DNA from: Nitrospira sp.
GTDB taxonomy: Bacteria; Nitrospirota; Nitrospiria; Nitrospirales; Nitrospiraceae
Assembly (NCBI GenBank): GCA_016788885.1
Contig: JAEURX010000018.1
Location: 1 to 64,000, forward strand
DNA: 64,000 nt
Direction of reading: 5' to 3'
A program made the position numbers and the translations under genes. A model generated the notes under the pieces. That model did not search any database and was not told where the DNA came from. It was given only the letters and a program-made list of their open reading frames with translations. Every line of letters starts with the position of its first letter. The stretch's first letter is position 1. Shown here one piece after another: positions 25,126 to 34,381 of the stretch.

Positions 25126-27534
25126 CTATCCGTTCGTTCGGGCGAGTAGTTGTTGTGCTTCCCGTCGCCCTTGGAATTGTTCTGTACTCTTAAGTGCTTT
25201 TGCGAGGTATATCTTGGCTTCACCATTTCGGCCCGACTGATGCAACGCCGCGCCAAGGTGATAATTGAGCGTCGGGAGGTCTGGGGCCTTCACAATCGCT
25301 TGCCGCATGATGCGAACCGCTTCTTCGAGATGTCCCATTTTCAGCCGCACCCAGGCCAGCGTATCGAGAAACAGCGGGTGCGGGGCGTCTTTTTCGAACT
25401 CCCGGCTCAAGAGAAATGCACGTTCAAGATTCGGCGCATCCTGTTTGTAATCGGCCAGCAGTGCCGCCAGATTGTTCGCCGAGAAAATATTGCGCGGATT
25501 CATGCGCAACACGGCGTCATAGGCTGCAATGGCCTCATCGACCGCATTCTGGCTCGCCAGTACCGACGCCAACAACATCTGTAACTCTTCACTGGCAGGG
25601 TTCGCGTTCAATCCTTCTCTCAGCGTTCGAACTGCGTCGTCTGCCTGTCCCTGGGCTATCGAGAGTGTTGCCGCGTCCAACCAAGGGGTGAGCCAGCGTG
25701 GATTGATTTTGATCGCATCACGGAAGTGGGCCATGGCCGAATCCCGCCGTCCCATAAGGGTCAACACTTCTCCTATCAAGCCGTGGGCGTAGGGATGATC
25801 GGGATGTGCGGCAATGATACTTTCCAGGCGGCGTCGTGCACGTTCGGTCTGTTTATTGTGAATATCGAGCTGGACGACGGCCACCAGAGGTCCCTGTGCA
25901 TCAACGGCCATTGCTGCCGCACGCTCATAGGCTGCCACGGCCTGAGCGTATTCCTTTCGGCTCTCGTAGAGCTTACCTTCCGCCATGAGTATCGCGGCGG
26001 TTTCTCCCTCCAATTGTCGGAGACGGCTCAGCAGCGAGGCGGCATGACTCCAATCGCCGGCCGCCAGGTCCAAGCCGAACAAGAGCTCCATTGCCTGCTG
26101 ATGGTCGGGGTGAGAGGTCAAGATGGCTTTCAGGCGCGCCCTGGCGTTTTGAGACTGGCCGCTTCGACTCTCCATCGTCGCGAGTGCTAATTTCGCATCG
26201 AGCAAGCTAGGCTGCAGTGCCACCGATCGCTCGAAACTTTCACGGGCTAATGCTGAGTCTCCCGTCGTCATGTACGCTTGGCCGAGCAGATACTGTACGT
26301 GGGCGAGTTCCGGCTGATCGCGAAGGACCGTTCGGAATGCCTGTACGGCGTCCTTACCGTTTCGTCCAATCAACGCCATCTTGCCCTGCAAGATCAACCC
26401 CTGGGCCGACCGGGGGTTCTGCCGCAACACGTCCGACAGTCGCCGCTCGGCTTCCTCTTGACGCCCGGCGTTGAACGCGAGCTGCGCGATTTTGACCTGC
26501 GCATCCAACCCGGCCGGCTTCTTGTCGTAGTCCTTCGCCAAAGTTTCATAGACCAGCTTTGCTTCTGCGAAATCTTGATGAGACTCATACAGCGCGGCCA
26601 GGGCGAACGGGATCTGCGTGGAATAGGGCAACTGTTTCGCAGCTTGCCGCAGCGCGACCTGCGCTGCCTCCCTTCCCCTGCGCATGTTCAAAAAGTCGGC
26701 CAAGGCCAGCCAGGCCTGCTCGTTCTCAGGGAATACTTTGAGCGCGTCGCGCAGTATGGCTTCGGCCTGATCAGTCGCGTGGTGCTGGTCGAAAAAACGA
26801 GCCAGCTTCAGCCGATGGTCATATACCGTCGGTTCTTCCTGAATGATCTGGCGTAGCACCTGTTCCGTGGCCTTGTCGTCGTGAGCATCGACGAGGATAG
26901 CTTTTAGATTGTGCAGGAGATCCAGATGATGCGGATGTGCTTGAAGCGCACGCTGCAACGTCGCTCTGGCATCCGGCAAGCGATGATTCTGACCATACAG
27001 TGTGGCCAGGAGAATAGCGACATCGGGTTCGGTCGGGTGCTTTTTGCTCAACGCTTCCGCGCGCGCCGTCGCCTGATCCATTCTGTCCTGCTGTCCGAGC
27101 AACGCAATCTTCAGGGCCTGCGCCTGCGGGTCTTGCGGATGTTTTTCGAGAACCTTGTCTGCCGTCCGTCCCACTTCCTCCCCTAGTTTGGCTTCGAGGT
27201 AGTACTTAGCCAAGACAATGAGGGCCTCTTTGTGGTCCGGCACGATATCGATGACCTGTTGGTAGTTGGCGACGGCATTGCGCCAGTTTTTTTCCTTTTC
27301 TTCTACTTGTGCCACGAGAAAGTAGGCGTCCGCGTCTTTGGGATCGATCTTCAATACGTTTCGTAATGCCACCCGAGCCTTCGGGAAGTTCCCTGCCTGG
27401 ATGTACTCCTGCGCCTTGGCGCGGTATTGCGCCTTACGTTCTTGCGGGCCTCCGCACGCCATGAGGCTGACTATGAGCACTGACAATCCGGCGTGTCGCA
27501 CCGTCTGCAGTATGAAGATGACGGTCGTGGTCAT
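25126..27534 (-). CDS. prsT: PrsT-type TPR-repeat lipoprotein of the PEP-CTERM system
   Basis: An 802-residue protein with a signal segment and lipobox SLMAC near residue 27, then about 20 TPR-like helix pairs filling the rest (e.g. AKARVALRNVLKIDPKDADAY-type units repeated every 34 residues). It matches the large TPR lipoprotein family that accompanies exosortase loci (PEP_TPR_lipo/PrsT). The ATG at 27534 has GAGGTGAG in front and sits 14 bp from the upstream stop. A scaffold for polymer secretion or for sorting of PEP-CTERM-like proteins is inferred from context. Confidence 0.87.
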   Translation of the reverse strand: MTTTVIFILQTVRHAGLSVLIVSLMACGGPQERKAQYRAKAQEYIQAGNFPKARVALRNVLKIDPKDADAYFLVAQVEEKEKNWRNAVANYQQVIDIVPDHKEALIVLAKYYLEAKLGEEVGRTADKVLEKHPQDPQAQALKIALLGQQDRMDQATARAEALSKKHPTEPDVAILLATLYGQNHRLPDARATLQRALQAHPHHLDLLHNLKAILVDAHDDKATEQVLRQIIQEEPTVYDHRLKLARFFDQHHATDQAEAILRDALKVFPENEQAWLALADFLNMRRGREAAQVALRQAAKQLPYSTQIPFALAALYESHQDFAEAKLVYETLAKDYDKKPAGLDAQVKIAQLAFNAGRQEEAERRLSDVLRQNPRSAQGLILQGKMALIGRNGKDAVQAFRTVLRDQPELAHVQYLLGQAYMTTGDSALARESFERSVALQPSLLDAKLALATMESRSGQSQNARARLKAILTSHPDHQQAMELLFGLDLAAGDWSHAASLLSRLRQLEGETAAILMAEGKLYESRKEYAQAVAAYERAAAMAVDAQGPLVAVVQLDIHNKQTERARRRLESIIAAHPDHPYAHGLIGEVLTLMGRRDSAMAHFRDAIKINPRWLTPWLDAATLSIAQGQADDAVRTLREGLNANPASEELQMLLASVLASQNAVDEAIAAYDAVLRMNPRNIFSANNLAALLADYKQDAPNLERAFLLSREFEKDAPHPLFLDTLAWVRLKMGHLEEAVRIMRQAIVKAPDLPTLNYHLGAALHQSGRNGEAKIYLAKALKSTEQFQGRREAQQLLARTNG

Positions 27535-27547
27535 CGACTCACCTCGC

Positions 27548-29176
27548 TCATAGCCATGCCTTGATTCCCAATCCAAGTAAGATCCACAAGGACACGAGAC
27601 CAAACTGTCTCATTCGCTCGGCAAAGGTATGCAAAAGTAACTCAAACGAGAAATACAGCACGATCAACTTGGCGGCCAGAATGCTCAGCGTCGGCATGTC
27701 GGCACGCATTTCCGGCAGCAAGGGGACGATCAAGGCAAAAAACACCATCAGATAATCCAACGGCGTGGTTTGAAATCGATTGCCACGGCTAAAGCGCATG
27801 CTCAACAACACCAGGAGGGCAATTAGCGCCAGAAGTGTATTGTGCGTGACATAGATAGGCCAGATGTCGGACATGCCGGATTGCTCTCCCATGTACATCA
27901 GAAATGCGCTACCCACATAGAGCCCTCCACGCACGAAATGTGAGCGGTATTCGGGGAAGAGCCACAGGCCCACGAGCACCACGGCGAACAGGCTCAACGC
28001 TGCGTATCCGACATCCATTGGAACTCGTCCCGGTAAGAAGACGTTCGCGACCAAAAAGAGTGGAACGACGACGGCCAGAAACCTGGGGGCCATATCGCTG
28101 AGCCACAATCCTGCTCTGGCCAGTTTAGTGTCGGAGAGTACGCGGCCGCTCGATGAGACCGACAACGGAACACGGCGTCGTTCAGTTGCAACGAACAGGG
28201 CGAACATAGCCGTGGCAAAAGCGCCATACATGGTGAAAATCAGGGCATCGGATTGCCAGCGTAGGAGATATGCGAGGCCGACCATCACCGCCTGAATTCC
28301 ATAGATCACGATGACGGCTTCATAGTGAGACAGTCCAAGCGCCAGCAGCTTGTGGTGCACATGGTTCCGATCGCCGATGAAGGGTGAGCGGCCCTTCGCA
28401 ATCCGTTGCGCCATGACGGCAATGGTGTCGAGAAATGGTAATCCGAGAACGAGCAGTCCGACCGATACCGGGAAAGGAGTACGGGATGGATCACTCAACA
28501 CCAGTACGAGCACCCCCATCGAAAAGCCGAGTAATTGACTGCCCGCGTCGCCCATAAAAATTCTGGCCGGATAGGTGTTATATCGCAAGAACCCCAGTAA
28601 TCCGCCTAGGAATCCCGCTGCCAGCACTAACAGGGTGATGTCGTGCGACAGATAGGTGAGATAGGCAATGCCGGCAAAACTCAGGAATGCCAGACCTCCG
28701 GCCAATCCATCGAGGCCGTCGGAGAGGTTGACGGCGTTCGAGGCCCCGACCAGAAAGACAACGGTCAAGGGCACCGTTAACCACAGCGGCGCTTCTTCTT
28801 CGTAGAAAAACGGGATCTGTTCGAAGCGAATGTGGCCGATGACGACCACCACGAAGACAGCCAGTAATTGCCCGATGAGTTTGGTGCGGTAGTTCAGGTT
28901 GGCACGGTCGTCCCAAATACCGAATCCCAGGATGATCGCCGCGCTCACCAATACCGGCGGAATGATCGGATCCTGAGGCACCCAAAAGAAAATAGAGAGG
29001 AGTGCCGCGAATCCGAACGCGATGCCGCCCACCCGCGGGATTGGATTTGCATGGACTTTTCTCTCGCCTGGAAGGTCCATGAAGCTCCAACGCCCGGCAT
29101 TCAGCTGCAGCGGCGGGATCAATGCCATGCAGATGAACAGAGAGGTGATGAAGCTGAAAAAGACCGCACTCGTCAT
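27548..29176 (-). CDS. WecA/MraY-family polyprenyl-phosphate sugar-1-phosphate transferase, extended
   Basis: A 542-residue integral membrane protein. Residues 1-330 carry family-4 motifs: Asp-rich DDRANL-type loop (GIWDDRANLNY), NLSDGLDGLAGG, FMGDAGSQLLGF and the RNHVHHKLL His box. Such enzymes load the first sugar phosphate onto undecaprenyl phosphate, and GlcNAc-type substrates are usual. About 200 further residues with five or six membrane helices follow, beyond the usual 320-370-residue length, function unknown. It starts 2 bp after the exosortase stop. WecB at 49556 could feed the same lipid-linked sugar pathway. Confidence 0.85.
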   Translation of the reverse strand: MTSAVFFSFITSLFICMALIPPLQLNAGRWSFMDLPGERKVHANPIPRVGGIAFGFAALLSIFFWVPQDPIIPPVLVSAAIILGFGIWDDRANLNYRTKLIGQLLAVFVVVVIGHIRFEQIPFFYEEEAPLWLTVPLTVVFLVGASNAVNLSDGLDGLAGGLAFLSFAGIAYLTYLSHDITLLVLAAGFLGGLLGFLRYNTYPARIFMGDAGSQLLGFSMGVLVLVLSDPSRTPFPVSVGLLVLGLPFLDTIAVMAQRIAKGRSPFIGDRNHVHHKLLALGLSHYEAVIVIYGIQAVMVGLAYLLRWQSDALIFTMYGAFATAMFALFVATERRRVPLSVSSSGRVLSDTKLARAGLWLSDMAPRFLAVVVPLFLVANVFLPGRVPMDVGYAALSLFAVVLVGLWLFPEYRSHFVRGGLYVGSAFLMYMGEQSGMSDIWPIYVTHNTLLALIALLVLLSMRFSRGNRFQTTPLDYLMVFFALIVPLLPEMRADMPTLSILAAKLIVLYFSFELLLHTFAERMRQFGLVSLWILLGLGIKAWL

Positions 29177-29178
29177 GG

Positions 29179-30723
29179 TCAGTCCGGAATATACCGATTC
29201 AGTTGAGGTTGAATGCGTTGTGCAAATTGCAGCAATCGCTGCTCGACGGCTTGCTCATCGTCACCAGGATCGACGGCGGCGGATAGTCGAATCAGGGCTC
29301 CGTCGCTTCGTTGTCTGGTCATCGCATCCCACAACAAATATAGTTTCACCAGATACTCATTCGACAGAATCCGATCACGCTGTTTAAACCAATAGACCAC
29401 TAGCTGTTTCTGTCGATCTTTTTGGATTAGCACGCGATTGACCGGTTCGGTGAGTCCGCCAATCGGCAGATCCACTTTTTGCTTGGAGGTGATTTCCCAT
29501 CCGCCGCCGGGGATACAGCTTTGCGGGGAATGTGCGGATTGGCCCTTACGCTGCGAGTGGTAGTAGGCCATGTACAGCGTGAGAGGTCCCCCTCCCGGTG
29601 CCGCATAATCGGCCAGCAAGTAATCATCAAACCGCAGGGCCGAGATGAGTTGCGGCTCCACCGGCTGTGGGTTTCCCTGCCACTCCCCGATGCGCATAGA
29701 AAAATCGACAAACGCCGAACGATCCGGAACGATCTCTTGCCGTCCCCCGATAGATGGGAACAGGAGCGTAACGGGAAGAATCAGGGCCAAGCTCCCGACA
29801 TAGGCGGGAATCTTGGACTGTGTCCGAGGTGGCATGCCCGGTGTGATCGTGACCGATTCCGCCGATTCCGGAGCGATGTCCCAGGAAAACCGTTCCGAGA
29901 GCTTCGTTGACCCAGGCAGAGGATGAACCTTCGATAAGATCCACATTTCGAGCAGGAGGAGGCCCAGGGTAGCGAGGAACAATACCCAGCCTTCAAAAAG
30001 GTGTAGGAATCCCTCGGCCGCTTGTGGCCCATAGAACTCTACGAGCACGCCGACAATGCCGATACGGAGGCCATTGATGAAGATTGAAACAGGCAAGGCC
30101 GATATCACCAGCAGAAGCCGTTTCCACAGGCGTTCGCGATACAGATAGGCACTGAGGAGAGCCAGCGCGGTGAGGGGGAAGAGGTACCGGATACCACTGC
30201 AGGCTTCGGCGACCTGTAATTGAACTGGGCCAAGGTCGATCACATTACCCTCTCTGAAGGCCGTGACTCCGATGGCCTGTAAAAATCCGACCCCCAGCGC
30301 CGACGACCACAACTGTAGCTGGCTTGAGAGGGTGTTGTAGATAAAGATGGGCAGAGGGATAGCGGTCAACAGATACGTCAACGGGAAAGCCAATACTCGC
30401 AGGGCAGGCCGGCCAATGAAGGAGAGGGTGACGCCAACGATCACGATCCACAATGAGAGATGAAGCAAGACATACAGCGTGGCATAGTCTCCCAGTATGA
30501 ACAGCAGCAATCCGATGGCAACAAGCAAAGGCCCTTCCCAGGAAGGGGACATCCCGACTGCCGCCAATTGCGCTCGTCGTTGCCAAATGAGAAACGCACT
30601 GATGATCGGAATGAATGGCCCATGGCTATAGTCGTCCCGCCCCCATTGGCCAAATAGAAACACTAAGCTGTCGGCGTAGATGTAGCCCAATGCGGCTACA
30701 GTCAGTAATCCGATGACAGCCAA
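29179..30723 (-). CDS. xrtD: Exosortase fused to EpsI domain, VPLPA-CTERM type (XrtD-like)
   Basis: A 514-residue protein. The exosortase half (1-270) has about eight membrane helices and the catalytic triad: Cys175 in AEACSGIRYL, Arg220 in NGLR and His241 in FLHLFEGW. The C-terminal half (about 300-514) is an EpsI-type domain (YYHSQRKGQ, SPQSCIPGGGW, VYWFKQRDR). It cuts and sorts proteins bearing a C-terminal VPLPA/PEP-type signal during export. The nearest upstream gene encodes a protein with such a signal, so the class is inferred to be VPLPA-specific. The start is a TTG at 30723 with AGGTG 4 bases upstream, just after a strong hairpin. Confidence 0.85.
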   Translation of the reverse strand: MAVIGLLTVAALGYIYADSLVFLFGQWGRDDYSHGPFIPIISAFLIWQRRAQLAAVGMSPSWEGPLLVAIGLLLFILGDYATLYVLLHLSLWIVIVGVTLSFIGRPALRVLAFPLTYLLTAIPLPIFIYNTLSSQLQLWSSALGVGFLQAIGVTAFREGNVIDLGPVQLQVAEACSGIRYLFPLTALALLSAYLYRERLWKRLLLVISALPVSIFINGLRIGIVGVLVEFYGPQAAEGFLHLFEGWVLFLATLGLLLLEMWILSKVHPLPGSTKLSERFSWDIAPESAESVTITPGMPPRTQSKIPAYVGSLALILPVTLLFPSIGGRQEIVPDRSAFVDFSMRIGEWQGNPQPVEPQLISALRFDDYLLADYAAPGGGPLTLYMAYYHSQRKGQSAHSPQSCIPGGGWEITSKQKVDLPIGGLTEPVNRVLIQKDRQKQLVVYWFKQRDRILSNEYLVKLYLLWDAMTRQRSDGALIRLSAAVDPGDDEQAVEQRLLQFAQRIQPQLNRYIPD

Positions 30724-30745
30724 GGAACACCTGGATGGAATACTA

Positions 30746-30773
30746 TTCCTCTCCCCCAGTCGGGGGAGAGGAA
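30746..30773. repeat. 12-bp perfect hairpin before the exosortase gene
   Basis: TTCCTCTCCCCC (30746-30757) and GGGGGAGAGGAA (30762-30773) are exact complements around a 4-base loop. It lies 23 bp upstream of the exosortase TTG and 86 bp after the VPLPA gene stop, both on the minus strand. No T-run follows, so it is not a typical terminator. It may be a processing or attenuating structure that separates abundant substrate mRNA from the enzyme mRNA, or a short dispersed repeat. Confidence 0.6.
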
Positions 30774-30858
30774 AGAAGACGGAGGTACTCGCTAGACACC
30801 ACGAGTGCCGAAGCGATGCGGGTGATTGAACAGCAGGTTGGCGTGTTTTCAGTCAACC

Positions 30859-31545
30859 TTACGACTCTTTTCTCGTCACCAGACCACGAGAACCCAGACC
30901 GACCAGTGCGATCAATCCTGCGCCGAACAACCACACTGCCGCCGGCAACGGTACGAGAGACTGCAACGCGCCCTGCACTCTCGTGCTGGCAGAGCCAAAA
31001 AGCAGGCGGAACTCAGAGCGTGCGAAAGATGACAGGCTGGGTCCGCCTGCCGGGAGTGCATCGCTGGAGAATGCCCTACCAGTTGGATCCGTCAGTTCGA
31101 GCGTGAACCTGCTTGGCGAAAAGCCATTAACTGGGCTCCCAGACAAGGCGGTGATGTTAAGTTCGTAAATGTCGCTGCCGGCACCAGGAGCATTGTTCGT
31201 GATTCTGACGAAGCTAGTGAGCGGCGCATATGTGGCAACATACGTACCGACACTCAGTGAGAAATCCTGAATGGCGTTATACCGTCCGATGGTGGAAGTT
31301 GCATTGGAGTCTCTCGCCAGCGGATTGATGGTGATGCCTCCTGATACTGGAAGAGCAGTGGTAAAGCCGTCTGCCCCAAAACCATTCGGGGTGAAGACTC
31401 CGCCGAACACGTCTCCGACGGATCCAGTGAAGTTGAAGGAAATTGACGCTGCTTGGCCGCGATCAGGTGCCATGAGCACCGCACACAGTAACCCTGCTCC
31501 GAGGCCGATCATGGTTCGCACAGTCTTTCGATTGCTCTTAGTCAT
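30859..31545 (-). CDS. VPLPA-CTERM sorting-signal protein
   Basis: A 228-residue secreted protein. It has a signal peptide (hydrophobic 11-26, cleavage near RGQAA), a beta-rich mature region with many Asn, Ser and Gly residues, and a C-terminal sorting tail (198-228): VPLPAAVWLFGAGLIALVG, then a basic end (RGLVTRKES). This tripartite motif-helix-basic layout is the VPLPA variant of PEP-CTERM. The start is set by AGGAGG before the ATG at 31545. It is adjacent to the exosortase and is its obvious local substrate. The function of the mature domain is unknown; surface or matrix protein likely. Confidence 0.85.
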   Translation of the reverse strand: MTKSNRKTVRTMIGLGAGLLCAVLMAPDRGQAASISFNFTGSVGDVFGGVFTPNGFGADGFTTALPVSGGITINPLARDSNATSTIGRYNAIQDFSLSVGTYVATYAPLTSFVRITNNAPGAGSDIYELNITALSGSPVNGFSPSRFTLELTDPTGRAFSSDALPAGGPSLSSFARSEFRLLFGSASTRVQGALQSLVPLPAAVWLFGAGLIALVGLGSRGLVTRKES

Positions 31546-31934
31546 TCTCTTTCCTCCTGGACGAGACAAACGCCAACTCAAATAATCAGCGTGTAAAACT
31601 ACGTATAGACACATTTAGTGCGAATTCTACCGGCATCTTGGACAGTACTCAAAACTGAATAGCAGCGCAAGGATTTTTTGTAAAAACGAAAAATATTTCT
31701 ACGTATCCGACAAGGCTGTATGGATTCTCCTACAGGCATGTCGAACTGAACTCTGAATGCTGTGCGCACTGTGTGTCAAAATATGACACTCAAGGATAAG
31801 GCTGGGGCCAGGTGGACCTATCATGGCAGGTCATGTTGGAGCCTGGGGAGACCTACGAGACTAGTTGTGAACTTCTTTTCGTATAGGCCCTCCCTTTCAC
31901 CGAGACGAAGGTGGAGCCATCCGTGCGACACAAC
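31546..31934. other. Intergenic, upstream of the VPLPA-CTERM gene
   Basis: About 390 bp with locally AT-rich stretches around 31670-31700 (T- and A-runs), likely holding the promoter of the VPLPA gene. No gene, terminator hairpin or convincing -24/-12 or -35/-10 pair could be fixed by eye. Confidence 0.4.
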
Positions 31935-32837
31935 TCATGGTTGAGCCGGTGGCAATTTCTTCATAAAGTCTTTTGTCACTTTCCACCAGGCAGCATTGTC
32001 GTCCCAGTTCATTCGCCCGTTGGCACCCCACCCACCCCAAATGACAATTCCATCGGCATATTGCTTGGCCATTTGAAGTTGAAGTCTCCAGAAATCAGCC
32101 GGCAAGGGGGCTCCTTTGAGCGATGGATTAGAGTCGTGGTACTGCGACCATAAAAATACATATACTGGCTTTCCGTTGGCATTACGTCGCGCCTCTGCTA
32201 TTTGCGCGTATGCATAGCGCACCCATCCACCCTGGTCGGTATAGAAGGTGTACAGCGAGGGAAAGAGGATATCCACCGCTCCCGCCAAAGGTCGGAGCTG
32301 ATCATTCTCCTTGGCAAAGGATGCCCATTCCTTGCTCATGGGAGGCTTGAGGGACTTCCAGTAATCGCGTATTGGTGGCGCGCCATAATAACCCACCGGC
32401 AACCCAGGCGCTGCCTCCTTGAACCATTGGAGCACGGTCATATACTTCGATAAGCTGGCACGCACCCGGTTGGGATCCCCAACCAACGGCCAATGTTCGA
32501 TATCGATGACAACAGGAAAATTCTTTGCCAAGGCTTCGCTAGCGACCTGCCGAACAACGCTCTTATCAGGCAACGCATCGGGATTTTTGTACCACTGATT
32601 TCCGAATTGGCCTGTATACGCGATCGAGATGGGGCGGATGCTATACACCGACAAGTCTGGCTTGCCAGCATACATTGTCCCGTCAAACACCATAAATGAC
32701 TTTTGATTGGGCAAGGCTTGTGCGTGCACGACTGGTTCCACTACCCCACTGACAAACCAGAAAGCTGAGAATATCCCGAGCACCACCGCAACTATGGTCG
32801 CGAAAATGATGGGGCCTCTCTGTGTCATGTTCATCAT
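31935..32837 (-). CDS. Secreted GH56 hyaluronidase-like protein (copy A)
   Basis: A 300-residue protein with an N-terminal membrane anchor/signal (about 8-33). Ordered motifs parallel eukaryotic GH56 hyaluronidases: VVIDIEHW (Asp112, Glu114; compare the catalytic DxExW), VGYYG, KENDQL, LFPSLY (191-196), a kPVYVFLWSQY strand and ADGIVIWGGWG (about 262-271) near the end. GH56 enzymes are retaining TIM-barrel endo-hexosaminidases acting on hyaluronan or chondroitin. The assignment is by remembered motif order, not search. The start at 32837 is supported by GAGGAG 7 bases upstream. It is a tandem paralogue of the gene at 33411, beside the exosortase operon, so polymer trimming is plausible. Confidence 0.65.
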   Translation of the reverse strand: MMNMTQRGPIIFATIVAVVLGIFSAFWFVSGVVEPVVHAQALPNQKSFMVFDGTMYAGKPDLSVYSIRPISIAYTGQFGNQWYKNPDALPDKSVVRQVASEALAKNFPVVIDIEHWPLVGDPNRVRASLSKYMTVLQWFKEAAPGLPVGYYGAPPIRDYWKSLKPPMSKEWASFAKENDQLRPLAGAVDILFPSLYTFYTDQGGWVRYAYAQIAEARRNANGKPVYVFLWSQYHDSNPSLKGAPLPADFWRLQLQMAKQYADGIVIWGGWGANGRMNWDDNAAWWKVTKDFMKKLPPAQP

Positions 32838-33410
32838 GTGTACTCTCCTCATCCGTTCCTACAAACGATTGTTTCATGCACCGTCGAGCGTCTCTGCAAC
32901 TTCCATCAGACGAGTGAGCCTGATGCGAGGCCATTAAGGGATTGCAGAACAAGCAAGCACGCGATGCATACATGTTCATCGGTTGCAAGCAATGACAACT
33001 TGATTAACGCCGATGAGCGCATGCATTCTTTCCTGAAATCTGACAGGAAGGCGTGAAGACTGAATGTGTCGCGTCACTCGCCAAATTAAACGTAAATGTT
33101 AACACTCAAGTAAAGCAACTTAAGAGTGAAAACTGTCAAGTGTGAACGATGAGATTACATGCACGATCGTATGGTCGAAGTGGTGGGAGCAGAGGCTAAT
33201 CAGGCAGCGAGTGGCGATAAAAAGAAACTGCGGAAGCAGATGGGGTGCAGGAATGACACAAGTGATGTATCGATATGAAGCAATGATCGTGTCAAACTGT
33301 CTGTCGTTTATCTGTTCATGATCTAACCATCCCGCTGAAGAGAATTGTTGCCGATAGCAACGAGCAGGCTCTCACCGTCTCGGCCAGTAGGCTGAGCATA
33401 CATAGTGTTG
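32838..33410. other. Intergenic between the two GH56-like genes
   Basis: About 570 bp, AT-richer than its flanks, with no protein-like frame preceded by a ribosome site. It presumably carries an independent promoter for copy A. No repeat or RNA gene was recognised. Confidence 0.4.
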
Positions 33411-34319
33411 TTATTCTGCCTTTGGATTGCCCGACGCTCTTGGTCCCTGAATCGTCTTGATAAAGTCTTTGGTCACCTTCCACCAAGTCGCATCGTCGTC
33501 CCATTTCGCTGGCCGATTGTTACTTCCCCACCCACCCCACAGGATGATCCCATCGGCGTACTGCCTCGCAGTGTCCAGTTCAAGCCTCCAGTAATCGGCG
33601 GGTAGGTATGTTCCCGCGAGCATGCGATTGGAGTTGTGGTACTGCGGCCATAAGAATACGTATACCGGTTTGCCTTTCCCGTATCGACGTGCTTCTTCAA
33701 TTTGGGCCCGAGCAAACCGCACCCACCCTTCCTGATCCGAATAAAACGTATACAGGGAGGGATATAGCGTATCTACTGCATCAGCAAGGCTGCGAAGTGC
33801 ATCGTTTTCTTGTTTCCATGTTCCCCACTCTCTACTTGCGGGTCCTTTCATAACTCGCCAGTAGTCGCGTATGGGAGGGACTCCGTAAAAGCCGACGTTG
33901 AGACTAGGGACTGCCTCCTTGAACCACTCCAGCACGGCGAGGAACTTTCGAATACTTCTCCCCACTTCTTGGGCATCACCATGGAGCGGCCAATGTTCGA
34001 TATCAATCACCACGTGATCAGCCCGTGTTCGGGACTCTCGAGCTACTTTTTCAACCTGCTTCTTATCGGGCAGTTGCTCCGGAGAGCGATGCCAGTCTGT
34101 CCCAAGCGCTCCGGCATAGGCGAGTGAGATGGGGCGTATGCCGTACGCAGAAAAATCGGGCTTATCTTTGTACAGGGTTCCGTCAAAGAGGAGAAACGAT
34201 CGTTCCTCACCAGCTTGTTGGCCGAGGGCTAGAGAAGTCGGAAGGAGCATACTCCAGAGAGCCATGGCTACCATTCCATAGGTGCAGACAATTCTCGCGA
34301 GGTGTTTACGAGAGAGCAT
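33411..34319 (-). CDS. Secreted GH56 hyaluronidase-like protein (copy B)
   Basis: A 302-residue paralogue of copy A with the same motifs: VVIDIEHW (Asp106, Glu108), VGFYG, QENDAL, LYPSLY, KPVYVFLWPQY and ADGIILWGGWG. The last 70 residues are especially similar between copies. The signal peptide spans about 8-33 (cleavage near LALGQQ). The ATG at 34319 has GGAGGGAAG directly upstream and gives a length equal to copy A; longer starts, including an ATG at 34385 overlapping the glycosyltransferase stop, are less likely. It lies downstream of glycosyltransferase genes on the same strand. Confidence 0.65.
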   Translation of the reverse strand: MLSRKHLARIVCTYGMVAMALWSMLLPTSLALGQQAGEERSFLLFDGTLYKDKPDFSAYGIRPISLAYAGALGTDWHRSPEQLPDKKQVEKVARESRTRADHVVIDIEHWPLHGDAQEVGRSIRKFLAVLEWFKEAVPSLNVGFYGVPPIRDYWRVMKGPASREWGTWKQENDALRSLADAVDTLYPSLYTFYSDQEGWVRFARAQIEEARRYGKGKPVYVFLWPQYHNSNRMLAGTYLPADYWRLELDTARQYADGIILWGGWGSNNRPAKWDDDATWWKVTKDFIKTIQGPRASGNPKAE

Positions 34320-34381
34320 CTTCCCTCCTTGATAGATAGGAGACTCCACTCCATCCCGATTCACTTCAAACTTCTCCTTTG

